Assembly (NCBI GenBank): GCA_035294325.1
Contig: DATGLE010000265.1
Location: 1-32,182, forward strand
Direction of reading: 5' to 3'
DNA: 32,182 bases
Source: DATGLE01 sp035294325
Lineage (GTDB): Bacteria > Chloroflexota > Ktedonobacteria > Ktedonobacterales > Ktedonobacteraceae
Numbering within the stretch: position 1 is the stretch's first letter; each line of letters begins with the position of its first letter. The notes beneath the pieces are model-generated. The model made no database searches. It was not told the DNA's origin and was given only the letters and a program-made list of their open reading frames with translations. This document shows, piece by piece, positions 17,695 to 26,091 of this stretch. The position numbers and the translations under genes are program-made.

Positions 17695-17815
17695 CCTGCG
17701 TGGCGCAGCCGTGCAACTGACCGGCGCGAGCGTGCGAGAGCGCCTGGCATCTGACCCTCTTTCTAGTAAAGTATAGCCGCAAGCGGCTTGCGATTGATAC
17801 ATAATCGTCCACAAA

Positions 17816-19378
17816 TCACGTAATGTCTGCGTTGTGAAGCACGAGACGGCGCAACTTATCGAGTGTGGTTAATACCTCGCGCGTATTTGGCACGCGGTCA
17901 AGGCTCTCCGGGAAGCCCGGCCAGTGAGCGCGGCACCGCTCGCGGATCTCGCTGCGCAGCGCCTGCTCGTCTACTGTCGTGACCGCGCCATGCTCGACGA
18001 CGACCCTGCCCTGCACCATCACCGTGTCCACCGAGGCCCCGCTCTCGCAGTAGACAAGATGGAGGTAGGGATCGCGCAGGGGAAGGAAGGCAGAGGATTC
18101 TGTATCGAGGAGTGTGAGGTCAGCCACGCGTCCAGGCGCGATCTCTCCCAGTTCCTCCGCCATGCCCAGTGCCATCGCGCCTCCATGCGTCGCCGCCGCA
18201 AGGATCGCCTCCGGCTGCGGCCATTTCTTATAGTCGCAATCGGGCTGGTTATGCAGCAGGCCGGTCAATTTGAGCACGCCGAACATATTCTGTGTGTCGT
18301 TGCTGGCCGAGCCGTCGCTGCCCAGTGCCACCCTCACGCCCCGGCTGTACGCTTCGGCCAGGGGGAAGTGTCCGCTGCCCAGGCGCAGGTTGCTCACCGG
18401 GTTGTGAACAACGGTTGTGCCTGTGCGCGCCAGCAATTCCAGGTCGCCATCTTCCAGCCAGATAGCGTGCGCGAGCGATGTGCCCTCTCGCAGCAGTCCC
18501 TCGCGATCCAGATAGGCAATGCCGCCCTCGCCGAGCATCTCATGGATTACGTGTGCCTGCAACTCGGTCTCTACCGCGTGCAGGTGGATGCCGGTCTGGT
18601 AGTGCTCGGCCAGTTCAAGGCAGGCGCGCAGCAGCATCGGGCTGCACCAGTGGATGCCGCTGGGACCGACCAGGCAGCGTAACCGGCCATCGTCTACATT
18701 ATGCCAGGTTGTGATGAATTGTTCCAGCGCATCTACCTGCCTCTCGATGGCGGGCCAGGAGGAGAAGCGATCTATAAAAGGATGGGATGGGAAGCTCAGG
18801 CCGCGCTTCTTACCCGCCTCCAGCACGAGGTCCTGATCTTCTATCGAGGGCGCAACTGCTGCCCGTATCCCCGCATCGTAGTATGCCTGCATCGCCGCGT
18901 CCAGGTATTCGGGCGCCACGCCATCTACCGTCCAGAGGTGATCCAGCACAGCAGTTGTGCCGCTCTTGAGCATCTCGACGGCCCCCAGCAGCGTGCTGAG
19001 ATAGACGCAGCGCGGCGACCAATCGACAAAATCGCTAAAGAGCGGAACGAGCCAGAGTTCCAGGGGCAGCGAGGGCGACGTGGCCCTGAGCAGGTTTTCC
19101 AGGGAGTGTGTGTGCGCGTTCACGAGGCCGGGGATGGCGATGCGCCCCGCTCCGTTGATGATGCGGTCAACGCGGAACGGGTTGAACGGCAGTGTGCCAC
19201 CCGGCCCGACGGCCTCGATGCGCTTCCCCGTGATCAGAATATCCTGGTCCCGCAGCAGTCGCCCTGGCGTATTCGGCGAGAGCAGTGCACAGCCGCGAAT
19301 GAGGGTATGCTCTCCGGTCTGCTCTTGCGCGCATCTGGACGCGCCGGTAGTGTGCTGGCGCTGTTCTACTTCATACAT
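17816..19378 (-). CDS. Amidohydrolase-superfamily deaminase (cytosine deaminase/chlorohydrolase-like)
   Basis: A 520-residue cytoplasmic metal-dependent hydrolase of the ATZ/TRZ/deaminase group. A small beta domain at the N-terminus (LIRGCALLSPNTPGRLL...) precedes the barrel with the metal site H89-T-H91 (GLVNAHTHS), a further metal His in HLHAVET, the substrate-binding HNPVSNLRLGSG loop and the catalytic/metal Asp in ALGSDGSASND. The family deaminates or dechlorinates purines, pyrimidines, triazines, deoxyadenosine or S-adenosylhomocysteine; the substrate cannot be told from these motifs. At 520 residues it is somewhat longer than the usual 440-470 because of an N-terminal extension (about 25 residues) and a long C-terminal tail. 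Position next to an ECF S component suggests salvage of an imported compound. Confidence 0.87.
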   Translation of the reverse strand: MYEVEQRQHTTGASRCAQEQTGEHTLIRGCALLSPNTPGRLLRDQDILITGKRIEAVGPGGTLPFNPFRVDRIINGAGRIAIPGLVNAHTHSLENLLRATSPSLPLELWLVPLFSDFVDWSPRCVYLSTLLGAVEMLKSGTTAVLDHLWTVDGVAPEYLDAAMQAYYDAGIRAAVAPSIEDQDLVLEAGKKRGLSFPSHPFIDRFSSWPAIERQVDALEQFITTWHNVDDGRLRCLVGPSGIHWCSPMLLRACLELAEHYQTGIHLHAVETELQAHVIHEMLGEGGIAYLDREGLLREGTSLAHAIWLEDGDLELLARTGTTVVHNPVSNLRLGSGHFPLAEAYSRGVRVALGSDGSASNDTQNMFGVLKLTGLLHNQPDCDYKKWPQPEAILAAATHGGAMALGMAEELGEIAPGRVADLTLLDTESSAFLPLRDPYLHLVYCESGASVDTVMVQGRVVVEHGAVTTVDEQALRSEIRERCRAHWPGFPESLDRVPNTREVLTTLDKLRRLVLHNADIT

Positions 19379-19405
19379 GTGCTACTATCTCCAACTAGAC
19401 TGCAA

Positions 19406-19624
19406 TGTCATCCTGAGCGCAAGCGAAGGATCCGCTGTGCGAAGCAGCAGCGTGTCTGTTTCCCTGCCCCGCGCGTCACCTTTCGCTCACCTGTCACCCT
19501 GAGCTAGAGCGAAGGATCCAGCGCCGCGCGGAAGCTGCGGGTCCGTCGCCTGCGCGGGAGGAGCCGTGCGTCACACGCACAGCACTGCGCTCGTGCGGGC
19601 TACATCGCTGCGCTCAGGGTGACA
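19406..19624. repeat. Cluster of dispersed TGTCAyCCTGAGC repeats
   Basis: Two 28-bp direct copies at 19406-19433 (TGTCATCCTGAGCG...AAGCGAAGGATCC) and 19492-19519, and an inverted partial copy at 19611-19624 (CGCTCAGGGTGACA). The element at 14306-14358 has the same core. They fill the 277-bp gap between the amidohydrolase and the kinase/TPR gene. No gene is visible in this gap. Confidence 0.7.
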
Positions 19625-19655
19625 TGGGCGCAGCGATGGATGACCTGGCCTGCTG

Positions 19656-21125
19656 CTATTCGTTGAGCTGATCCGCTCGCTCGTAGCAGCGGATAGCCTC
19701 TTCGTGCCGTCCCAGGGCGTCGAGGGCGATGCCGCAGTTCGACCATGCCTGGGAATCGTCAGGATTGAGCGTGACCGCCTCTTCATAGGCTTTCAGCGAT
19801 GCGGCGTAATCTTCGAGGGCGAGATAGGCGTCGCCCAGGGCCAGCCAGAGCGCGGGTTTGCTGGCGTCCAGCTCCAACGCATGCCGGTATGCCTTGACGG
19901 CGGCCTCGTAGTCGTGGGCGGTGAAGAATTTCCCGCCCAGCTTCTCCCAATCGTCGGCGGGCGTTGGCCCCGGGAGGGACGCGGCGAGGCTATAGCTGGC
20001 TGTCCTGGCAAAGCTGCTGGCCGGGGAGGCAGGAAGAAATTGCTCCCCACCGGGACCGCTCACCGGCCGCGGCGTGTGCTCTGGCCCCGATCCTCCAACC
20101 CGCGTGGTTTGCCCGTGCGTGAGTTGCTCCGCCAGTTCATGCACAAAGATATCGATGCTCGCAAAGCGCCGCTCCGGCTGCTGGCTGGTCGCGCATTGCA
20201 GCACCGGCAGGGCATGTTCGTAGTCAGCCGGCTGCAACACGCGCGCCAGAAGCTGCTGGCAAAGCATCGCCAGCATGTATTGATCGCTGGCCGGCTCTAC
20301 CGCCTCCGCATAGGCCGCCATATTGCCACTCTGCGCACAGGAGCGAGCGATGCTATACAATTCCGGCGCCAGGTAGGGCGATGGCGGAGGATGCAGGCGC
20401 GCCAGCCCGAAATCGGCGATCCAGAGTCGCTCGCGACCATCCAGCAGCACATTGCCCGGCACCAGCGCCCCATGCGTGATGCCCCGCGCGTGGCCTGTAC
20501 TCAGCGCCGCAGCCGCCTGCTGGAACAGGTGTATGAGCAGCGCGATCAGGTGCGCCTTCTGCTGCCCGGGGAGCGTGGCCTTACTGCGCTCGTAATGGGC
20601 GGCGAACTGCGAGAGCGTGACCGGGGCATACTGGCAGAGCGTGAGCAGGTAGTCATCGCGCGTCGTGTATGCCGTTATCAATTCATGCAAGGGCCTGGTC
20701 GTGCCTGGCAACATCTCAGAATGCCATATCGTGCAGCTAAATACCGGGAGGATCGCGCTGTGGCGCAGCGCCGTTATCGCGCGCACAGTGCGGCGCGTGG
20801 CCTCCCACTGGCCCATAGTGGCGGGATGTGGGGGAAAGAGCTTGATCACGACAGGCTGATGCGAACGCAGGTGTATTGCCAGGTAAGCGCTTCCGCTCCT
20901 CCCTCGGCCCAGATATTGCTGGACCTGGTAGATACCGAGCCTGGCCCCCGCGACCAGTGTGCCGCAGATGTGACAGATAACCTCCTCTGGCCGGGCGGCA
21001 TGAGGAGGATGGCCGAGACAAAAGCGCGCGGCGCCTTCCTGCATACGATGGGTATGAGAAGGGGGCGCAGCCCGCCTCTCCTCCAGATTGCCCATGCGCA
21101 GCGAAGTTCTGATACCGCTGTCCAT
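19656..21125 (-). CDS. Kinase-like protein with zinc-ribbon-like N-terminus and C-terminal TPRs, catalytic Asp missing
   Basis: A 489-residue protein. Residues about 36-54 contain FCLGH...CHICG, a degenerate zinc-ribbon-like motif often seen before such kinases. The kinase fold (about 64-330) has LGRGRSGSAYLA, VVIKLF, and DFG at D238. The catalytic loop reads HGALVPGN with A220 in place of the HRD Asp, and the APE region is short (YLAPELY), so catalysis is doubtful. The C-terminal ~110 residues hold about three TPRs (DWEKLGGKFFTAHDYEAAVKAY and two more), a protein-binding module. It follows the HAMP membrane protein by 52 bp on the same strand, probably one operon. Likely a scaffold or pseudokinase (inference). 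Alternative starts at residues 11 and 28 cannot be excluded. Confidence 0.85.
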   Translation of the reverse strand: MDSGIRTSLRMGNLEERRAAPPSHTHRMQEGAARFCLGHPPHAARPEEVICHICGTLVAGARLGIYQVQQYLGRGRSGSAYLAIHLRSHQPVVIKLFPPHPATMGQWEATRRTVRAITALRHSAILPVFSCTIWHSEMLPGTTRPLHELITAYTTRDDYLLTLCQYAPVTLSQFAAHYERSKATLPGQQKAHLIALLIHLFQQAAAALSTGHARGITHGALVPGNVLLDGRERLWIADFGLARLHPPPSPYLAPELYSIARSCAQSGNMAAYAEAVEPASDQYMLAMLCQQLLARVLQPADYEHALPVLQCATSQQPERRFASIDIFVHELAEQLTHGQTTRVGGSGPEHTPRPVSGPGGEQFLPASPASSFARTASYSLAASLPGPTPADDWEKLGGKFFTAHDYEAAVKAYRHALELDASKPALWLALGDAYLALEDYAASLKAYEEAVTLNPDDSQAWSNCGIALDALGRHEEAIRCYERADQLNE

Positions 21126-21177
21126 CTCTTTCAGACCTTTCCGGGTGCGTCATGCATCCTGTTGCCTGCGTGCTGTT

Positions 21178-23403
21178 CTACAAATTCTCCGGAAGATGCC
21201 TGTTGATGGGCTGAGGCGGATAGACGTGGTTGAGAGCGTGACCATCGAACTGCGGGTAGAGCGGCCCGGATTGCCGTTGGTAGAGATCTACCTGACTGTT
21301 GCTCTGGCTCGTGTGCTGCGCCTGCTCGGCAAGCGCTGCGGCCTGGACGCGCTGGAAGCGAGATTGCTCCTGCTGATCGCGCGATGGCGCCGCCTGTTTC
21401 CCGTTCTGATTGATGGTGATAGGCTGTTCGAAGCGCGTGCTGTACTGCGAGATCTGGCCGAGCAAACTTCTCTGCTGCTGCTCCAGCAGTTCCACTTCGC
21501 GAATCATGCGCTCGATGCTCATGCGCTCAAAACTGGCCTGCCCATCGGCAAAGATATGCGATTGTTTGACCTCGTGCAGCGCCTCGTAGAGCCTGCGTAT
21601 CAGGCCGCTCATCGACTCCAGCGTATTTGCCAGGCGCCGCCACTGGCCCTCCTGTGAGCGTTGCAGGTGCACCAGGCCCAGGAAGACCGAGCGCATCTCG
21701 CTGCTGCCCTGTGGCGCCTGGTTGGGCGGCCATGCAGGCAAGCCCTGGGCCAGCCGCTCGATAGCCACCTGCAACGTCTTACACTCGCGGACCAGTTGAT
21801 CGTATCTGGAGCCGCGCTGCGAAAGGGCGCTCAGGCGATCCAGCATCAGGTTGAGGCTGATGGCGATGGGCAGCAGCGGGCCGGGGACGGTAGGAGCGCG
21901 GGCAGCGAAGTCTCCGCGCGCCACGCGGGCATGGATCTCGCGCAGCGTTGCCACGCCCTCTTCCAGAATGCGCTTCTCCTGTACCGTGCGCGTCGCCTCG
22001 TCGGCTTCGCGGCGCGTCACCTGGAGTTCGCGGCGCGAGATAACCAGCTCGCCGCGCATCTGCATGGTCAGGCGGTTATTTTCGAGCAGCGTCAATGCCT
22101 GGCGCACAACGACGATCAGAATAAGCACCAGGGCGATAATATCCGCCTGGAGCAGCACAGAGCCGCCGCGCGGCGCGATGACTGTGAGCAGGATGGCGCA
22201 GGTCGCCAGAACCAGGATGAAGGGTGCGATGGTCTGGGCCGTTGTGGTGATTTGCGCGATACGGCCCGGCGCGGAGAGCGGCGAAGCCGGGCGTCCGGCG
22301 TTGTTGATACGCGCCTGGTTTTCCTGCTCCTGCGCAATGCTGCGTGGGTAGGCGATGGCGGCCAGTCCGACCAGTGCCATACTCAACGGCCAGAGCACAT
22401 CCTGGAGCGTTCCCGTATTGAAGCCGGTGGATATCGAATAGTATCCCAGCAGGCTATCGGTGATCGCCAGGAAGAAGAGGCCCAGGCAGAGGCGCAGGAA
22501 GACCGGCTGCTGTGCGCGGTTGGAGAGTGGACTGAACATCAGCAAGGCGCCGACAGCCACCAGGAAAAGATCGCCCGTCGGGAAGTAGACGGAGAGAAAG
22601 GCCGCCCCGGCGCTGGGAGCCTGCGAGAGAGTGGCAATCGAAGGGCCGAGATAGAAGAACCAGGAGAGCGCAAGCGAGACGCCGATCACCGCGAGGGCGT
22701 CGAGGATCAGGCGTGTGCGCCCCACGGTGGCTTTATTGCGGCGCGTGAGCAGCATCGTACCGATCAGGAAGAAGGGATACGAGCCGACGAAGCCGAGATC
22801 ATAAATACCGGGGAAGGGCACATCGGCGGAGTTCATACGCACATCGTAGCTCGTCCAGACTGCCTGGCCGCTGGCATAGAGGGCAATAGCGATGGAGAGG
22901 AAGGTCCAGGCCAGAAACGCGCGGCGCGCGACCTGCGCTTCTGAACGCGCTATGGCTAATTCGCCGGGGGTATGGCGCCCGCTCTCTTTCTGCAAGAGAT
23001 CGTGGTGCAGTTGCAGCGAGGTACGATGTAGTCGCGCGGCGATGCGTACACAGAAGATGAAGCCAATGCCTTCGCCTATGAACTGGAGAATATCGGAGAT
23101 GCTCTTTAGTGTGAAGCTTTTGCCGGGAACCTGTCCCGCCAGATTCATAACGATCAGGAATAGCGCGAAAGTCACGGTAAAGCCCAGCACGATCCAGGGG
23201 CCGTATTGCTCAGCCCAGGGATCGCGCGCCAGCGCCTCGCCATACAGAACCGGTGCTTCCTGGCTCCGGGCGCTGTGAAAGCGATCATGAAACTGCCCAT
23301 TGCGCGCTCCGGGACCGCCGGGGGGGAAGGCGCCGCCGGAGCCGGTGCGCGCACTGATTGGCGGCAAGGGACGAGAAAATCGGGCTTGATCGATGTAAGA
23401 CAT
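21178..23403 (-). CDS. Multi-pass membrane protein with HAMP-like domain and coiled coils, no output domain
   Basis: A 741-residue protein. A Gly/Pro-rich N-terminus (about 65 residues) is followed by nine or ten membrane helices in the first ~430 residues. Their loops (GIYDLGFVGSYPFFLIGTML, SGQAVWTSYDVR) resemble the N-terminal 7TM sensor region of some diguanylate cyclases. A long helical stretch then contains a HAMP-like segment (HARVARGDFAARAPTVPG...NLMLDRLSAL) and further coiled coil, ending in a Gln-rich tail. No kinase, cyclase or chemoreceptor output is present. It may signal by coiled-coil contact with its operon partner, the TPR/kinase-like protein 52 bp downstream (inference). Confidence 0.8.
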   Translation of the reverse strand: MSYIDQARFSRPLPPISARTGSGGAFPPGGPGARNGQFHDRFHSARSQEAPVLYGEALARDPWAEQYGPWIVLGFTVTFALFLIVMNLAGQVPGKSFTLKSISDILQFIGEGIGFIFCVRIAARLHRTSLQLHHDLLQKESGRHTPGELAIARSEAQVARRAFLAWTFLSIAIALYASGQAVWTSYDVRMNSADVPFPGIYDLGFVGSYPFFLIGTMLLTRRNKATVGRTRLILDALAVIGVSLALSWFFYLGPSIATLSQAPSAGAAFLSVYFPTGDLFLVAVGALLMFSPLSNRAQQPVFLRLCLGLFFLAITDSLLGYYSISTGFNTGTLQDVLWPLSMALVGLAAIAYPRSIAQEQENQARINNAGRPASPLSAPGRIAQITTTAQTIAPFILVLATCAILLTVIAPRGGSVLLQADIIALVLILIVVVRQALTLLENNRLTMQMRGELVISRRELQVTRREADEATRTVQEKRILEEGVATLREIHARVARGDFAARAPTVPGPLLPIAISLNLMLDRLSALSQRGSRYDQLVRECKTLQVAIERLAQGLPAWPPNQAPQGSSEMRSVFLGLVHLQRSQEGQWRRLANTLESMSGLIRRLYEALHEVKQSHIFADGQASFERMSIERMIREVELLEQQQRSLLGQISQYSTRFEQPITINQNGKQAAPSRDQQEQSRFQRVQAAALAEQAQHTSQSNSQVDLYQRQSGPLYPQFDGHALNHVYPPQPINRHLPENL

Positions 23404-23680
23404 AGATATTCCGCTCCTCTCAGACTACATCAGAAGCTCTTGTCTGCCTGCGATCAGGCATAAATACTACCTTGAAGTGCTTTTCCCACAAACGAAGTCC
23501 CTGCACTTTGCTACATCTTCCAGGAGTATAGAGTGAAGAACTTTCGGGGATCTCCTATTCTTCTTCTCCAGAAGAGCCAGGGGGAAGAAAGACGGGGGCC
23601 GGAGAAGACGTAGGCAAGAAGATGGGGCGAGAAGAAGAGGGCAAGACGGGGCTGGAGAAGATGTAGGCGAGAGGACGGGC

Positions 23681-23785
23681 GAGAAGACGGGGCGAGAAGA
23701 CGGGGCGAGAAGACGGGGCGAGAAGACGAGGCGAGAAGACGGGGCGAGAAGACGGGGCGAGGAGACGGGGCGAGGAGACGGGGGC
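23681..23785. repeat. 13-bp minisatellite
   Basis: About eight tandem units of gagaagacggggc (23681-23693, 23694-23706, 23707-23719 and so on). One unit has an A (gagaagacgaggc) and the last two read gaggagacgggg. Degenerate units extend leftward to about 23600. The last unit merges into the hairpin at 23776. Confidence 0.9.
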
Positions 23786-23835
23786 AAGCCCCGTCTCTAC
23801 ACGCCGAGGTGTAGAGACGGGGCTTGCCCCCGTCT
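23776..23835. repeat. Perfect 27-bp hairpin attached to the minisatellite
   Basis: Arms 23776-23802 and 23809-23835 pair exactly around the loop gccgag; pairing continues outward for four more bases after one mismatch. The arm core (GTAGAGACGGGGCTTGCCCC) is itself partly palindromic. The left arm begins inside the last minisatellite unit, suggesting that the minisatellite grew out of the hairpin's flank. Confidence 0.9.
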
Positions 23836-23839
23836 TCTC

Positions 23840-23900
23840 GCCCTGGATCGTGGGGATTCCGGCCCTGGATCGTGCGGATTCCGGCCCTGGATCGTGCGCC
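23840..23900. repeat. 22-bp tandem repeat
   Basis: Two full copies and a partial third of a 22-bp unit beginning gccctggatcgtg (23840-23861, 23862-23883, 23884-23900); the full copies differ at one base. It directly follows the hairpin. Confidence 0.85.
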
Positions 23901-24067
23901 ACTTAGCCCCTGCCTTTCCCTGATCTCATGTCTTTTCTTTGTCTTATACCAGTCTTCTGTAGAATTTTGTAAGACATCGAATTATGCGTATGTACAACGT
24001 TGGGATAGACAAAACATATAAAATGTGTTACTCTGAGTGAGGGGCAGAATTTCATTTGTTCGCATGC

Positions 24068-24085
24068 TTGTACTTTGTTGTACAA
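24068..24085. promoter_or_regulatory. Candidate operator upstream of the PucR-type gene
   Basis: Inverted half-sites TTGTAC (24068-24073) and GTACAA (24080-24085) around 6 bp; another GTACAA occurs at 23992-23997. The spacing is suitable for a dimeric regulator and the site lies 84 bp before the gene, so autoregulation is possible. Confidence 0.35.
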
Positions 24086-24168
24086 ATGTGTGAAACAAGT
24101 GCGCATCCGTGTATTATATCTACACTTTCATCGAAGAGCTATGAGCGTTTCAGATCTCACCCTCACGG

Positions 24169-25593
24169 ATGCCTGTTAAAGAGAGCGCTATCCATCAGCC
24201 GTGCGAGAGCGATATGTTACGATTATCTGTCGGAGCAGGTCGTGTTGCGTCGTCTACTGCTGAGCGTCCCGGACTCCACGATGTGCTGCGCCATCTGGTG
24301 ACGACACTGACGCTACCTCACACATTCAACGAAATGCTGGACTCACTGGCAGCCCTGATGCAGCAGGCGCTAGAAGTAGATCTCTGCATGGTTCTGCTCA
24401 AAGATCGGGAGGGCGATCACCTCGTCATTGCCACCAGCGCGCCCGCGCTGCGCGAGGAAGCCGTGGATATCCGGCCACTGCGCATTGACGGCGCGCTGTG
24501 GACGTATCTGGGCGACTATGCACAGCGCGGCCAGATCCTCCAGTTCAGCGCTCATGAACAGGAGGCGCTCAATCCTCTCAAAAACGTGCACTACCAGACA
24601 TTACTGCCTGTTCCGCTAATCGCCGGCAGCGAATGCGTCGGGCTAATCAATTGCTATATCGATAGGATACCGGACTACAGCGATGATGAGCAGCTTATGT
24701 TATGCACGATAGCCGCTCAAATCGCGCTCGCCATTAAAAACCAGCTCTGCGTCGAGGAGAAAACGCGGGCGCGGAAGGCCCTCATCAGCGCTCTGGTCAA
24801 CGATTTGATCTCCGGCGACCTCGATGGTGAATCTGCGCTGCGCCGCGCCTATCTTCTGGGCTATGATCTGACCAGTTCACACATTGTCGCCCTGCTTGAA
24901 GTCTCCGAGCGGCAGGAGCCGCACGAAGCCGGAGATGGTATGCCACAGCGAGAGCATCCTGTATGCTATGAAAGCGCTATCGAGCAACTCAAACAGCGCG
25001 TACAGGAGCGCTATCCAGGCTCGCTCGTCGATGAGCGCGATAACCTCCTGGTCTGTCTGATCCGTCCAGGCCGCGATACCGAAGCCGGGCAGCTCAGGTC
25101 CTGGTTAGCGGAAATTGCGCGGCAGGCGCGCGATGAACTATGTTTGCGCTTATCTGCCGGCATGGGCAATCCCTGCTGTGCCGTTGACGATTATCAACGC
25201 GGCTACGCCGAGGCCAGCCAGGCGCTAGCAGTGGCGCGCTGTCTCAGCCGCGCGGGCGCATGCAGCCACTTCGATGAGCTGGGAGCCTATCGCTATCTCT
25301 ATCAGTTCGCGCAAACAGATAAGTTGCCTGATACGTATCAGAACCGGATCGCAGCCCTCGTCGAGTATGATCGACAAAAGGCCACAAATCTCCTGGGGAC
25401 GCTGGAGATCTATCTTGAGTGCGGCGGCAATGCCGCCAGGGCAGCATGCCATCTCGCTATCCATCGCAACACATTACTTCAGCGGCTGGAGCGCATCGAG
25501 AAGCTCTGCATGCTCAATCTGGAAGAGTGGCAGCAGCGGCTCCCGCTCCTGATCGCGCTCAAAGTATATCGGTTGCGTGCGTATAGTGGATAG
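24169..25593 (+). CDS. GAF and PucR-type transcriptional regulator
   Basis: A 474-residue regulator. Residues about 45-195 form a GAF domain (FNEMLDSLAALMQQALEVDLC...LPVPLIAGSECVGLINCY). The middle (about 210-370) fits the CdaR GGDEF-like domain of PucR/CdaR proteins. The C-terminus (about 405-465) is the PucR helix-turn-helix: LEIYLECGGNAARAACHLA, then IHRNTLLQRLERIEKL. The family controls purine, sugar-acid or secondary-metabolite genes in response to small ligands. Start is uncertain: ATG 24169 lacks a Shine-Dalgarno sequence, and ATG 24214 (15 residues shorter) is an alternative. Its stop is 3 bp from the stop of the convergent gene. Confidence 0.85.
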   Translation: MPVKESAIHQPCESDMLRLSVGAGRVASSTAERPGLHDVLRHLVTTLTLPHTFNEMLDSLAALMQQALEVDLCMVLLKDREGDHLVIATSAPALREEAVDIRPLRIDGALWTYLGDYAQRGQILQFSAHEQEALNPLKNVHYQTLLPVPLIAGSECVGLINCYIDRIPDYSDDEQLMLCTIAAQIALAIKNQLCVEEKTRARKALISALVNDLISGDLDGESALRRAYLLGYDLTSSHIVALLEVSERQEPHEAGDGMPQREHPVCYESAIEQLKQRVQERYPGSLVDERDNLLVCLIRPGRDTEAGQLRSWLAEIARQARDELCLRLSAGMGNPCCAVDDYQRGYAEASQALAVARCLSRAGACSHFDELGAYRYLYQFAQTDKLPDTYQNRIAALVEYDRQKATNLLGTLEIYLECGGNAARAACHLAIHRNTLLQRLERIEKLCMLNLEEWQQRLPLLIALKVYRLRAYSG

Positions 25594-25596
25594 CGC

Positions 25597-26091
25597 TCAT
25601 GCCTCCTGTCGTTTGTTTGGCATATACATCAAAATGTAGCCGGTCTCAAGGATCGAAGAGATCTCTATGCCAAAGGTCCGAGTCTTGAGACGCGTGCGTG
25701 ATAAGACGTTGCGAACCGGCCTCATCTCTTGATCCCAGACACCCGCCTCTTGCGCCTCCTGCAATCGCTGCCGGCAGCGAGCAATGGTAGCGTCGGTGAC
25801 GCGGCCACTGGTGAAGCTCGCCAGCAGAACCTCGTAGGGACAATAGTAGGGGTATGATTCCAGAAGGGGCATCAGAACGCAAATTTCGCTGGTCGTGAAT
25901 TGTTGTTCCGCAAGCATGTGGGGGTGATCTTGCTTGCAGACCAGAAGTGAAAGGGTGCCAAGAGATGTGTTCAATGCTAACATGTGTCCTGCTGGCAGCA
26001 AACCTTGCAGGGAAAAATGTAAGACTTCTTCATTATTTTCCTGCATGTAGCTGATAGGCGTTTTGACTTTACGCAGGGACACTCTTTGCAT
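25597..26091 (-). CDS. Orphan winged-helix (OmpR C-terminal-like) protein
   Basis: A 164-residue protein of no certain family. The C-terminal half resembles an OmpR/PhoB winged helix: FTTSEICVLMPLLESYPYYC (helix 1), RVTDATIARCRQRL, then RNVLSRTRLKTRTFGIEI and a terminal hairpin ETGYILMY, equivalent to the VRGVGYxL wing. No receiver domain precedes it; the N-terminal ~60 residues are a short beta-rich region. AAGGAG lies 8 nt before the ATG. It ends 3 bp from the convergent PucR-type gene. Possible role: small DNA-binding regulator; moderate confidence in the fold, low in function. Confidence 0.6.
   Translation of the reverse strand: MQRVSLRKVKTPISYMQENNEEVLHFSLQGLLPAGHMLALNTSLGTLSLLVCKQDHPHMLAEQQFTTSEICVLMPLLESYPYYCPYEVLLASFTSGRVTDATIARCRQRLQEAQEAGVWDQEMRPVRNVLSRTRLKTRTFGIEISSILETGYILMYMPNKRQEA

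Larger units (their letters stand above)
23404..24168. other. Repeat-rich intergenic region
   Basis: 765 bp between divergently transcribed genes. It contains a 13-bp minisatellite, a long hairpin and a 22-bp tandem repeat, followed by an AT-rich promoter-like part (about 23930-24160) upstream of the PucR-type gene. The Pro/Ser-rich open frames on the minus strand over the minisatellite are products of the repeat and are not called as genes. Confidence 0.7.

Noticed and set aside
21661..22944. 427-codon plus-strand frame opposite the HAMP protein
   Set aside because: Antisense shadow; Gln/Arg/Asp-rich composition typical of reverse reading of a membrane protein gene.
23467..23902. Pro/Ser-rich minus-strand proteins
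   Set aside because: Translations of the 13-bp minisatellite and hairpin; no ribosome binding site or family similarity.
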